From positions 1 through 29,218 of the IMG/VR virus record IMGVR_UViG_3300017763_000123: 29,218 bases of DNA. One strand, 5' to 3'. A model generated the notes under the pieces. The model made no database searches. It was not told the origin of the DNA and saw nothing but the letters and a program-made list of their open reading frames with translations. The first letter of the stretch is position 1, and every line of letters starts with the position of its first letter. Source of the stretch: a virus. Both the position numbers and the translations under genes were made by a program. This document shows, piece after piece, positions 3,900 to 12,002 of this stretch.

Positions 3900-5653
3900 T
3901 GAGTGTTGATGTCAGTTGCTTAAATAGAATGTTCTCCTACGTCGAAGGCGTGGGTGACAACTCTATTGTGGCTGGCAGATACATACAGCTTGCGTGCGAG
4001 AGGTTTGTCGCCGACTTAGAGCGCGAGGACTGGGGGTGGGAGTTTAGTCCAGTAGAGGGCGCTAGGTATGTGAACTTCATAGAGAGGGTATGCCGTCACA
4101 CCCGTGGTGAGCTGGCTGGTCAGCTTATGGTTCTAGAGCCTTGGCAGGTGTTTTTCATAGGCCAAGTGTTTGGATGGGTATCAAAGGAAGACCACAAGAC
4201 TCGTCGATTCAATACCGCACATCTCTTCGTAGCTAGGAAGAACGGGAAGTCTCAGCTTGCTGCGGCAATCGCTATTGCTATGGCAACCCTGGATGGTGAC
4301 GGTGCTCCTCAGTTAGTCACCGCAGCCACTAAGCGCGACCAAGCTCGCGAGGTTTTTGACGAGATACAGCGCTGCGTAAAAGGCAGTCCTTCATTAAGCA
4401 AGAGATTCCAAGTCCATAGGACTGAAATCAAATGCCCCAGAAACGGTGTCATCAAGCCGCTGTCCTCGGACGCTAACACCCTTGACGGTCTCAACTTGAA
4501 TTTAGCCTGTGTGGATGAATTTCACGCTATGAAGAATGCAGACCTGTACAGGGTGCTTGCCTCTTCTATGGGTAGCAGGAAATCTCCTCTAATGTTAGCG
4601 ATTACCACTGCGGGCTTTGTTCCTGATGGGCCGTGCGCACACTTCATGTCTGCTGGGAAGAGCATCCTGGACGGCATAAAAGATAACGACAGGTTGCTAA
4701 TCCTTCCTTACGAGATAGACGAGGGTGATTCTTGGGATGACCGCGATATTTGGTTGAAGGCCAACCCCAACCTTGATGTGAGCGTGAGCTCTCAACATCT
4801 TGAGTCACAGTACAAGAATGCCAAGCTTTACGGTAGTCGAAGCGTGACCGAGTTCATGGTTAAGCACCTTAACATATTTGTTGGTAGTGACAGCGTGTGG
4901 GTGCCTGATGATGACTGGATGAGTGAGGGAAATATGAGGTTGCCTTCAGATTTCAAAATAATTGATAACAAGACTGAGAAACCCATAGCTTATCTGGGGC
5001 TGGACCTTGCAGCAACGGATGATATCACGGCTCTTGCTGTGTGTACAGGGGGCGTTGAGGGGTGGGGTATAGACGTGCACTACTTCCTTCCCGAAAGAGC
5101 CATAGACAAGAGGCTTGACCGTGACGAGAACAGTGTGTACCTAAAGTTCAAAGAGTATGATAACGTGCATGTTACGCCCGGCAACGTAACCGACTACGGA
5201 GTGATACGTCGATTGATTAGTGGCAACTACCTTGTTGATGGTAAGGTAGAGTATGACCCCGACAACTTGATGGAGAAGTATTGTATCAAGGGCGTGGCCT
5301 ACGACCGATGGAACTCACTGAATCTTATCCGCGACCTAGAGGGTGATAGCGTTCCTTGCGACCCTTTCGGGCAGGGCTTTGCGTCCATGTCATTTCCGTC
5401 CAAGGAGTTTGAAAAAGCTGCTCTTGAGGGAACGCTTGCGCATGGTGGCGACGAGGTGCTGAGGTGGATGATGGGAAATGTAAGCTTGCGCTTTGATGCT
5501 AGTGGCAACATCAAGCCAGACAAGAGTAAAAGCGGTGACAAGATTGACGGTGTTGTAGCCGCTGTAATGGCAATCGGAGAGGCTCTGACCTTCGAGGAAG
5601 ATAGCGACACGGATTTCGAGTTCTTTATGGCTGTCGTTGGAGGCGTGAAATAG
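3899..5653 (+). CDS. terL: Terminase large subunit (584 aa)
   Basis: ATP-driven packaging motor and headful/cos nuclease. The Walker A-like segment is A112-R-K-N-G-K-S118 and the Walker B is L202-A-C-V-D206-E207-F-H, with E207 the likely catalytic carboxylate. A threonine/alanine coupling motif follows (LAITTAGF). The C-terminal RNase H-like nuclease has LGLD369-LAATDD as its first acidic strand and a late Asp in KIDGVVA (D550). Length and motif order fit HK97-type large terminases (Terminase_1 family). It begins on the last base of terS and is followed by a 30-bp gap with a small hairpin before the portal gene. Confidence 0.95.
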   Translation: MSVDVSCLNRMFSYVEGVGDNSIVAGRYIQLACERFVADLEREDWGWEFSPVEGARYVNFIERVCRHTRGELAGQLMVLEPWQVFFIGQVFGWVSKEDHKTRRFNTAHLFVARKNGKSQLAAAIAIAMATLDGDGAPQLVTAATKRDQAREVFDEIQRCVKGSPSLSKRFQVHRTEIKCPRNGVIKPLSSDANTLDGLNLNLACVDEFHAMKNADLYRVLASSMGSRKSPLMLAITTAGFVPDGPCAHFMSAGKSILDGIKDNDRLLILPYEIDEGDSWDDRDIWLKANPNLDVSVSSQHLESQYKNAKLYGSRSVTEFMVKHLNIFVGSDSVWVPDDDWMSEGNMRLPSDFKIIDNKTEKPIAYLGLDLAATDDITALAVCTGGVEGWGIDVHYFLPERAIDKRLDRDENSVYLKFKEYDNVHVTPGNVTDYGVIRRLISGNYLVDGKVEYDPDNLMEKYCIKGVAYDRWNSLNLIRDLEGDSVPCDPFGQGFASMSFPSKEFEKAALEGTLAHGGDEVLRWMMGNVSLRFDASGNIKPDKSKSGDKIDGVVAAVMAIGEALTFEEDSDTDFEFFMAVVGGVK

Positions 5654-5661
5654 TATTTATC

Positions 5662-5676
5662 TCACTGACTGAGTGA
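5662..5676 (+). other. Small hairpin TCACT-GACTG-AGTGA before the portal start
   Basis: A 5-bp perfect stem with a 5-nt loop lies 7 nt upstream of the GTG start of the portal gene. It could influence portal translation; it is too short and lacks a T-tract, so it is unlikely to be a terminator. Confidence 0.3.
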
Positions 5677-5683
5677 TACGTTT

Positions 5684-6922
5684 GTGCAAACTTTCCCCGT
5701 GAAGTCAAAGCCAAGTATATTCAGACGTATCGCAGATTCTTTCCGTGGAGGAGAGGAGCGTTCAGTATTCGTCAGCAGCAATAGTTCATTGCGACAGAAT
5801 TATGTGAGGATGTACGATGATGGATACGCTTATGGTTCTGATGCCCTTGAGGTTTCAGCAGTCTATGCGTGCGTGTCAAAAATCGCAGACACGATTGCTA
5901 GTTTGGAAGCTTCTGTCGTCCGGATTGGTAAGGATGGGTCTAGGGAAACCATTGACGCTCATCCAGTTCACAAGATAATCAGTCGCGAACCCAATGAGCA
6001 TATCAATGCTTACGAGTTCTGGCAGATGATTGTATCCGATGCCTGCCTTCATGGTACCGGTTACGCTTTTATCGACCGCTCTAGCAATGAGATGTACTAC
6101 ATCCCATCTGTTCGTATGAGTCACACCATTGACTCAAACACTGGTGAAAAGTTTTATAGTTATGACGGGGCTCCTGGTCCGGTGCCTCAGAAGGACATAC
6201 TTGAGATTAACGCATTCCGTGGTCTCAACCCGACCCATCAGCAGCTTCAGAACTTCCGCACTGCAAAGTCAGTGCAAGACTTCGGCGCCAGGTTCTTCGA
6301 CAACGGCGGAATGATGGGTGGAATCCTCTCTACTAAGGAGCACATGAGCCCGGAGCAAATTCGTCAGGCGCAGGAGATGTGGGAACGTGAGTACATGGGA
6401 AAGCACAATGCGCACAAGATTGCTATCTTGGGAGGAGGATTCCAATATCAACCTCTGTCGGTCTCTCTTGACCAGCTTCAATTCCTTCAGGTTAAGAAGT
6501 ACACGACAGAAGAGATTGCTCGTATCTACTCTGTTCCTCCGGCCATGATTGGCTTGGAAGGCAATACAGCATATAGCAACTATGAGCAGCAAGTACTTCA
6601 GTTTCAGCAGAGTACGATTCTGCCTTGGGTTCGTAGAATTGAGCAAGAAGTTGAAAGAAAACTTTTGCGTGACGACATGGAGCTTCATTGCTCATTTAAC
6701 GTCGATACCTTGCTTAGAGCAGATAGCACTTCTCGTGCTCAGTTCTATCACAACATGATTCAGGATGGAGTTATGAATATCAATGAGGTCAGGGCCAAAG
6801 AAGGCCTTGGTCCTGTTGAAGGAGGTTCTTCTCACCATATCCAACTGAACACCATCCCCCTCGACCGAATGCAGGACTATGCAGATAAGGTGACAGGTAA
6901 AGCTCCATCTCAAGATGAGTAA
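5684..6922 (+). CDS. Portal protein, HK97 family (412 aa)
   Basis: The dodecameric portal forms the channel at one capsid vertex and docks the terminase. The protein shows the family's order: an N-terminal FRRIADSFRG segment, then ALEVSAVYACVSKIADTIASL. The long central region includes HPVHKIISREPNEHINAYEFWQMIVSDACLHGTGYAFI and FFDNGGMMGGIL, and the C-terminal stem helix carries KKYTTEEIARIYSVPPAMIGL. These are hallmarks of Phage_portal proteins. No ATG precedes this segment and the next Met is at residue 43, so GTG at 5684 is the best start. Its last 8 nt overlap the next gene. Confidence 0.93.
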   Translation: MQTFPVKSKPSIFRRIADSFRGGEERSVFVSSNSSLRQNYVRMYDDGYAYGSDALEVSAVYACVSKIADTIASLEASVVRIGKDGSRETIDAHPVHKIISREPNEHINAYEFWQMIVSDACLHGTGYAFIDRSSNEMYYIPSVRMSHTIDSNTGEKFYSYDGAPGPVPQKDILEINAFRGLNPTHQQLQNFRTAKSVQDFGARFFDNGGMMGGILSTKEHMSPEQIRQAQEMWEREYMGKHNAHKIAILGGGFQYQPLSVSLDQLQFLQVKKYTTEEIARIYSVPPAMIGLEGNTAYSNYEQQVLQFQQSTILPWVRRIEQEVERKLLRDDMELHCSFNVDTLLRADSTSRAQFYHNMIQDGVMNINEVRAKEGLGPVEGGSSHHIQLNTIPLDRMQDYADKVTGKAPSQDE

Positions 6923-7532
6923 GACTTATGGAGGCTACCCCGATAGCGCGAAGGCAGCAGCTCGACGCGCTCTAAAGCATAAAGAGAAGAACGGAAGCAA
7001 GTGCGGGACCCCTGTGGGTTGGGAGAGAGCTAATCAGATTTCTTCTGGCGAAAAGCTTAGCATGTCCACCATCAAGCGGACCTTCTCTTTCCTTTCTCGT
7101 GCAGAGACTTACAATCAAGGCAAGTTCTTTAACGATGACGGAAAGGAGATTTGCGGTAGCGTGATGTACGCTGCCTGGGGTGGCACCACTATGCGTAGCT
7201 GGTGCAGTGGAGTCATCAACAAGGAAGAGGGTCGTGCTGCAATTACAGGCGCAGTAAAGAAGGGCTTGGCGAAGAAGGTTGAAGACCATAACGAATCGGT
7301 TGAAGCCTCTACTAAGAAAACTAATTTACGCACCCTTTCCGCTGTATTCAAGCGAGGCATAGGGGCGTACAAGACCAACCCGGGCTCTGTCCGGCCTAAC
7401 GTAAAGTCACCTGAGCAATGGGCGTATGCTAGGGTGAACTCGTTCCTTTACGCCCTCAAGAACGGACGCTTTCGGAGTGGCAAACACGATACAGACTTGT
7501 TTCCCAAAGGTCATCCCCTAAGCTCAAAATAA
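6915..7532 (+). CDS. Conserved two-domain phage protein between portal and protease (205 aa)
   Basis: Residues about 1-95 contain a motif I know from many phage proteins near head-maturation genes: GTPVGWERANQISSGEKLSMSTIKR then SVMYAAWGGTTMRSWC. The same elements occur as (R)VGWARANQL...LS..T(I/V)RRM and (A)WLLWGGD-G-W elsewhere. The C-terminal part (about 135-205) has FKRGIGAYKTN...SPEQWAYARVNSFLYALKNGRF...DLFPKGHP, a second recurring element. No enzyme activity is established to my knowledge; a role in head assembly is inferred from position. It overlaps the portal gene by 8 nt, which suggests stoichiometric production. Basic and Cys-containing; no membrane span. Confidence 0.7.
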   Translation: MSKTYGGYPDSAKAAARRALKHKEKNGSKCGTPVGWERANQISSGEKLSMSTIKRTFSFLSRAETYNQGKFFNDDGKEICGSVMYAAWGGTTMRSWCSGVINKEEGRAAITGAVKKGLAKKVEDHNESVEASTKKTNLRTLSAVFKRGIGAYKTNPGSVRPNVKSPEQWAYARVNSFLYALKNGRFRSGKHDTDLFPKGHPLSSK

Positions 7533-7537
7533 AATCA

Positions 7538-9481
7538 ATGGCGAAAAACGTAGAAAAGCGATTTGTTGACGCTGGTTTCGAGGTTCGTTCCGAGGATGGT
7601 GAGCCAATTACCGTAAGCGGTTACGCGGCTGTCTTTGAGGACGAGACTGTTATCGGCGGAGCATTCGCAGAGCGCGTAGCTCGCGGAGCATTTGAGGATT
7701 CTAACATGAGCAACACTGTTGCCTTGTTCAATCACGACATGAACAAGCCTTTAGCCCGAGTGGGTTACGGCTTGGAACTGACTGTGGATGAGCGTGGCTT
7801 GCGGTACAGCTTTGAGTTAGGCAATCAGAGCTACGCAAAAGACCTCGCAGAAAATATCCGTATGGGCAATGTCAGTACCAGCAGCTTTGGCTTCACAGTC
7901 GAGGATGATGACTGGGAGCGCCGCGACGATGGTATGAACTTGCGAACTATCAATAAGGTCGGACTCTTGTTCGACGTGTCACCCACAACCCAGGGGGCCT
8001 ATCCTACTACTGAAGTCGGCTTACGCTCGATGGAGATGGCTCTCAAAAACGAAGAAGTTTTGGAAATCGAAAATCAAGAAGTGCGAGTTGAACTCGACGA
8101 AGAAAATACCGTAGAGGAAGTTCGGGAGAAAATGACCGACGAGGAAGAGGAGGAAGAGACCGAAGAGGAGCGTGCTCCTGGAGTGGACTCTGACTACGAC
8201 GGAGTTAAAGACGAGGACGAAGAGGAAGAGGAAGAGCGTGAGCATGAAGATGGCCACGAAGAGGAAGAGGAAGAGGAAGAGGAAGAGGAAGAGCGCTCTG
8301 AGTCACATTGCAGTGACTGCGGATGCGAAGATGGATGTGTCAAAGATGAAAACCCTGAGCCGGAGGCTCGTAATTCTAATATCTCAAATTCTAATAACAT
8401 GAAAGAGAAAAATCCAGCCCCGGCCATCATTCAAGGCATGGGCGACACTGAGGGAAAGTTGCAAAAGCGCTATTCCTTCGGAAAGGCTATCCAGGAAGCT
8501 GCTCAAGGAAACTTGACAGGCTTGGAGGCCGAGATGAGCCAAGAGGCTCGCAATGAGTATTCTGAGGCGAAAGTAAACGTGAACGCGGGCGGTTTCTCCG
8601 TTCCTAGCATGATGCTTCGTGCTGACGAACCAATCGGTGTTGGCGCGACGTCAGATGGAGTCAATCACATTTTTGGTGGAACCATCGGTATTCAAGACAA
8701 CGGTTTCGTTTCAGCTTTCCGCCCCAACGACATCGCTACTCAGATGGGTGCTCGTACCATTGCCGGTACATCTGGAGACATCGTATTCCAGGTTCAAAAT
8801 GCTGAGGTAGACGCCTCCACGCCCGCAGAAGGTGCCGCAGCAACTCTCGACAACCCAACTTTCACAGCGGTTAAATTGCAGCCAAAGCGTTACGCTTGCT
8901 ATACTGCTGTATCTGAGCAGTTGATGGCTCAGTCTGCTCAGGACATGGGAGCATTCATTGCTGCTGATATCCGTAAGGCTATCGACGAGAAGTTCAATGT
9001 TGACGTCTTGGCTGTCATCGACGCTGCTGCTGACGGTGGTGGAACTATCACTGCTGACGGTTCTACTACTAACGCGACTGCTTTGGACGCTCTCCTCGGC
9101 TTGGAAGCTGACTTGATTGCTGCTGATGTGCCTCTCGAAAACATCAAGGCACTGTGCGGAGCTACCGCATACCGCGTGGCTCGTAAGGTGAGCATGGACG
9201 TAGGTTCGGGCATGATGATTGCCGACTCTCCTCTCGCTCGTCGCAACTTGTTGGGATACGATGCGATTGTGAACTCTAGCGTCACTGCCGCCAACATGTA
9301 CCTTGCTGATTCTCAGAATGTTGCGGTCGCAAACTGGGGTGGTTTGAACATCATGGTGGACCCATACACTTTTGCTGAGAAGGGCGTCATTCGCCTCATC
9401 ACTAATGTGTACAAGGACGTCAAGGTGTTGAACGCTACTGGCTTTGTTGGCTTGAGCAGCTTCGACTTCACTGGCTCATAA
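7538..9481 (+). CDS. Prohead protease fused to major capsid protein (647 aa)
   Basis: Residues 1-165 are an HK97-type (S78) prohead protease: SGYAAVF, a catalytic His in FNH66D, the Ser-containing VSTSS116FGF, and DVSPTTQGAYPTTEVGLRS. Residues about 170-287 form a very acidic linker with a (GAAGAG)6 tract (residues 241-252), a DSDYDG segment and four cysteines (C258, C261, C263, C267). Residues 288-647 are the HK97-fold capsid protein (SVPSMMLRADEPIG, TIAGTSGDIVFQ, a central VKLQPKRYACYTAVSEQL, a C-terminal domain near MVDPYTFAEKGVI). Fusions of protease and capsid occur in some phages; maturation would release the shell protein. The ATG at 8399 could give a separate capsid product. A strong terminator follows. 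Confidence 0.88.
   Translation: MAKNVEKRFVDAGFEVRSEDGEPITVSGYAAVFEDETVIGGAFAERVARGAFEDSNMSNTVALFNHDMNKPLARVGYGLELTVDERGLRYSFELGNQSYAKDLAENIRMGNVSTSSFGFTVEDDDWERRDDGMNLRTINKVGLLFDVSPTTQGAYPTTEVGLRSMEMALKNEEVLEIENQEVRVELDEENTVEEVREKMTDEEEEEETEEERAPGVDSDYDGVKDEDEEEEEEREHEDGHEEEEEEEEEEEERSESHCSDCGCEDGCVKDENPEPEARNSNISNSNNMKEKNPAPAIIQGMGDTEGKLQKRYSFGKAIQEAAQGNLTGLEAEMSQEARNEYSEAKVNVNAGGFSVPSMMLRADEPIGVGATSDGVNHIFGGTIGIQDNGFVSAFRPNDIATQMGARTIAGTSGDIVFQVQNAEVDASTPAEGAAATLDNPTFTAVKLQPKRYACYTAVSEQLMAQSAQDMGAFIAADIRKAIDEKFNVDVLAVIDAAADGGGTITADGSTTNATALDALLGLEADLIAADVPLENIKALCGATAYRVARKVSMDVGSGMMIADSPLARRNLLGYDAIVNSSVTAANMYLADSQNVAVANWGGLNIMVDPYTFAEKGVIRLITNVYKDVKVLNATGFVGLSSFDFTGS
8258..8293 (+). repeat. 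(GAAGAG)6 simple repeat encoding poly-Glu
   Basis: Six perfect GAAGAG units lie within the linker of the protease-capsid gene, next to looser GAGGAA runs from about 8138. Such a tract can change length by slippage in steps of two codons without breaking the frame, so linker length may vary between relatives. Confidence 0.85.
8372..8401 (+). promoter_or_regulatory. Candidate internal translation start for the capsid protein
   Basis: The in-frame ATG at 8399 (residue 288) is preceded by about 28 nt of A/T-rich sequence (AATTCTAATATCTCAAATTC and on to the ATG). This stands out from the G/A-rich surroundings and resembles true start regions at 7538, 9545 and 11382. The following codons are AAA GAG AAA. 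Initiation here would give a 360-residue capsid protein, a normal size for the family. Confidence 0.45.
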
Positions 9482-9499
9482 GGACTCTTAACCAAAACT

Positions 9500-9530
9500 G
9501 GGGCCGGGAATTGGCCTGGCCCCTTTTTTT
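9500..9530 (+). terminator. Intrinsic terminator after the capsid gene
   Basis: A 9-bp stem (GGGGCCGGG / CCTGGCCCC, one G-U pair) with loop AATTGG is followed by seven T. It sits 19 nt after the capsid stop and before a gene with no clear promoter of its own, so some readthrough is expected. Confidence 0.92.
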
Positions 9531-9544
9531 CTAAATCTATTTCA

Positions 9545-10570
9545 ATGGATATTAAGGTAACACGCGACACGACCAACAACTACACTCTTTTTAGCGACGG
9601 CGACGCTGTGGCTAAGACGTTGTTGCGCGACCATGTGCGTGCTATTGACGATAGTGAGGACGACCTCATTAAGATTTACCTTGATACGGCTATTGATTAC
9701 ATGCAGCAACTGAGCAACCGCTTGCTTGGTGTGCATCAGGTTGACGTCTACCTAGATAAAGACGAATCGAACTCTCCTGTTACAATCCATGGTATCCAGG
9801 ATATCGTCTCTGTTGGCGCCCTGTACTATCTGGCTGAAGACCCCGACAACGCGACTCCCTTTGCTGTGACCTACAAAGTCATGGGCGAGGACGCTATCGA
9901 CACGGGCGTGTCTTACACCTTCGGTACGGATACCGGCTTTGGAGTTGGGCAGGAATACACTATTGCGACAGATTCTCATGGATACGCTTGGACTCGCATC
10001 TACAACGTAAGCATTATCGACACCACTTATGGTGGGAGCAACGTAGATGACGTTCTCTTTACACCAGAGGCTCAAGGCTCGGATGGTGTGTATGCTTATT
10101 CAAATGTGAAGACCACCACTGGCGGCTCTCCTACGCCCTTATCAGTTTCTGCTAACGGCACGTCTGCCTCGCATGCGTTAGGCACACTACCTGCGGGCAA
10201 GTATCGCATCGTAGCTCAGCCACGCACATCTGGTTTTGCTATTACTGGCTCTCCGCTGTATCACTACTTCAATATCCATAACGGCAGAGACTTTGACAAT
10301 CAGATAGTTACGGACACTTACCCTATGTACATTGACATCAGAAAGGGGGCGGACAACCTTAGCGACGGAGCTGAGTATAACCGAGACTTCTGGAAGCTCA
10401 ACTTGGAAGCGGGCACTGCTCTAAATCTTCTACCAGCTCAGTATAAGCAGGCCGCCCTACTCTTAGTGGGTCACTACTACAACATGCGTGAAGCCGAGAG
10501 CATCGGCGGAATCACCACCGAAGTCAAGGAAGGTGTGCATCGTCTCATTCAAAGCGTAAGAAACTTCTGA
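9545..10570 (+). CDS. Head-tail connector (gp6-like) with a large inserted region (341 aa)
   Basis: The N-terminal part (RDHVRAIDDSEDDLIKIYLDTAIDYMQQLSNR) is the helical start of gp6-type adaptor proteins that bind the portal. A C-terminal helix (LPAQYKQAALLLVGHYYNMREAESIGG) completes the usual fold. Normal family members are about 100-110 residues; here some 200 residues of Gly/Ser/Thr/Asp-rich beta-like sequence separate the two parts (about 90-290). The insert contains DTGFGVGQEYT, TPLSVSANGTSASHALGTLPAGKY and GSPLYHYFNIHNGRDF, suggestive of an added beta domain exposed at the neck. It follows the capsid terminator and ends in a TGATG overlap with the next gene. Confidence 0.6.
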   Translation: MDIKVTRDTTNNYTLFSDGDAVAKTLLRDHVRAIDDSEDDLIKIYLDTAIDYMQQLSNRLLGVHQVDVYLDKDESNSPVTIHGIQDIVSVGALYYLAEDPDNATPFAVTYKVMGEDAIDTGVSYTFGTDTGFGVGQEYTIATDSHGYAWTRIYNVSIIDTTYGGSNVDDVLFTPEAQGSDGVYAYSNVKTTTGGSPTPLSVSANGTSASHALGTLPAGKYRIVAQPRTSGFAITGSPLYHYFNIHNGRDFDNQIVTDTYPMYIDIRKGADNLSDGAEYNRDFWKLNLEAGTALNLLPAQYKQAALLLVGHYYNMREAESIGGITTEVKEGVHRLIQSVRNF

Positions 10571-10929
10571 TGAAGGCAGGCTCACTCACAGAGAAGATTG
10601 ATATCTATCGGCGCAACAACGCTGTCAATTCTTTTGGCGACGTTGTTGAATCTTACGTCGCTTTTAAGACGGGGGTGCGTTGTCGCATCTTATCTCTCGG
10701 TACTCCATCGGCTGGTGCCAGTGAGTTTAGTGACGACAGGCAGACCTCTGGTGAGCTCAAGATTGAGTTCATCACTCGATGGGTCTCTGGCGTAGACTTC
10801 GATATGCGCATCACCTGGAATGGAGCCGACTTTGACGTTTACTCAATCCTTCCCTTCGGTCGTCGTGAGGGCATGCGCATCCGTGCACGTCGCCGCGATT
10901 TTGACGGGGGAACCAATCCTACAATCTGA
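10570..10929 (+). CDS. Head closure / head-tail joining protein (119 aa)
   Basis: Matches the small head-tail joining (H_T_j, SPP1 gp16/HK97 gp9-like) family. The start is MKAGSLTEKIDIYRR with a typical L-T-E-K-I-(D/T)-I-Y opening. A long beta barrel follows, with SAGASEFSDDRQTSGELKIEFITRW, then a conserved C-terminal RITWNGADFDVYSILPFGRREGMRIRARR segment. It plugs the portal-adaptor channel after packaging. It overlaps the connector by 1 nt (TGATG) and the gp10-like gene by 1 nt (TGATGG). Length is normal for the family. Confidence 0.8.
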   Translation: MKAGSLTEKIDIYRRNNAVNSFGDVVESYVAFKTGVRCRILSLGTPSAGASEFSDDRQTSGELKIEFITRWVSGVDFDMRITWNGADFDVYSILPFGRREGMRIRARRRDFDGGTNPTI

Positions 10930-11378
10930 TGGCTAGACCTGTTAGAACCACGGTAGGTAGGGGCACACGCGCCACTGTCATGCTCGACCCTGTAGCTCTA
11001 AGGCAGCTTCAGCGAGGCTTGGCTGGCGCTATGACTTTGGAGCGCAGGAAGATGGCCATCATTAAGATTATGAAGGAGAGCGCAGAGCCAGCAAGAGCGG
11101 AGATGAGCGCAAACGCTCCCGTGCGTACTGGTCTTCTGTCCAAATCTTTCCGTTCTAGAAAACTATTAAAAGTCCCCCCAGGTGTATTCGGAATCAGGGT
11201 AGGGGCTGTATCAGAAAGTAAGCTCGCTGGATGGCGTGCTCACTTCACCGAATTGGGCACTAAAAACCATTCCGCCCAACCTTTTATTCAGAGGGCCATT
11301 GCTAGAAATACGCCGCTCGTGCTTCGTAATCTACGTGTTGGTCTTCAAAGTTTGCTTAATACAATAACCAACAGCTAA
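10929..11378 (+). CDS. HK97 gp10-like neck/tail-completion protein (149 aa)
   Basis: The N-terminal tail (MARPVRTTVGRGTRATVMLD) is followed by a helix with KIMKESAEPARAEMSANAPVRTGLLSKSF, the recognisable A-P-V-(R/D)-T-G-x-L motif of the gp10-like family. The C-terminal part WRAHFTELGTKNHSAQPFIQRAIARN is the family's second hallmark (E-x-G-T-x-x-x-x-A-x-P-F). These proteins join tail to head in siphophages. Basic overall. The tail-tube gene starts 3 nt after its stop. Confidence 0.85.
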   Translation: MARPVRTTVGRGTRATVMLDPVALRQLQRGLAGAMTLERRKMAIIKIMKESAEPARAEMSANAPVRTGLLSKSFRSRKLLKVPPGVFGIRVGAVSESKLAGWRAHFTELGTKNHSAQPFIQRAIARNTPLVLRNLRVGLQSLLNTITNS

Positions 11379-11381
11379 AAA

Positions 11382-11948
11382 ATGGCACTTATCAATGCAA
11401 ATGCCCTCGCAGTCTACTATGTTGACGGGGGCTCCACTTCTCCACTGGACATCCAGGTTCTGACCGCAATCGGCGACTCAAGTCAGTCCGACACTTCCGG
11501 TGCTGTCAACCTTTTCGTAAAGGCTAACGACGACTTTCTTGCCGCCGGTACCTCTGACGGTAGCACAATCACCTCAAGTACCTTTGTGCTCGCGGCAGCA
11601 GCTACAAGCAGTACACTCGACTTCTCCAACTCCTTGGAGGAAGTTGTTTCTCGCGACGGACAGGGTGCTTCTACAAAGAACATCATCAGCTCCGCACAAG
11701 ACTGGAGTGTTTCCGCCGACGGATTGCTTCAGGACACTTCTGACACAGGTGTAGCTTTGACTGACCTCGCTCGTGCAGGCAACTACGTGGTCATCAAGTT
11801 CACAACAAAGAACGATGATACCGGCTCTGTAGAGTACGTCGGGCAGGCACTCCTCGAAAGCGCATCACTCACTGGTGGTGTAGACGAGATTGCTACCTAC
11901 TCTGTTACTCTTTCTGGTCACGGAAAGCTTTACAAGTCTATCGTATAA
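11382..11948 (+). CDS. Major tail (tube) protein (188 aa)
   Basis: Its position between the neck proteins and the tail chaperones, its length and its composition identify the tail-tube subunit: small residues, Ser/Thr/Asp-rich, beta-rich. Features include the N-terminal ALAVYYVDGG strand and SNSLEEVVSRDGQGASTKNIISSAQDWSVSADGLL, a region typical of TP901-1-like tube proteins (after a loop, S-W-S-x-S-x-x-G-x-x). The C-terminal domain has YVGQALLESASLTGGVDEIATYSVTLSGHGKL, which also recurs in the family. It is one of the most abundant virion proteins and is followed directly by a terminator. Confidence 0.82.
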   Translation: MALINANALAVYYVDGGSTSPLDIQVLTAIGDSSQSDTSGAVNLFVKANDDFLAAGTSDGSTITSSTFVLAAAATSSTLDFSNSLEEVVSRDGQGASTKNIISSAQDWSVSADGLLQDTSDTGVALTDLARAGNYVVIKFTTKNDDTGSVEYVGQALLESASLTGGVDEIATYSVTLSGHGKLYKSIV

Positions 11949-11955
11949 TCTTCAT

Positions 11956-11990
11956 GGGCGGGGGCACGGTGTCTCCGCCCTTTATTTTTT
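11956..11990 (+). terminator. Intrinsic terminator after the tail-tube gene
   Basis: An 11-bp stem (GGGCGGGGGCA / TGTCTCCGCCC, with two G-U pairs) and a CGG loop are followed by TTTATTTTTT. It lies 8 nt after the tube-gene stop. As with the terminator at 9500 there is no obvious promoter downstream, which points to partial termination. Confidence 0.9.
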
Positions 11991-12002
11991 AATCCAACCA
12001 CT

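Noticed and set aside
5677-5684. TACGTTTG as a Bacteroidota -7 promoter box for the portal gene
   Set aside because: The predicted start would be after the GTG start codon and no TTG lies at a suitable distance upstream; likely chance.
7538-9481. Large antisense and out-of-frame ORFs in the Glu-rich linker (poly-Ser, poly-Lys/Arg)
   Set aside because: Products of the GAAGAG repeat read in other frames; no independent evidence.
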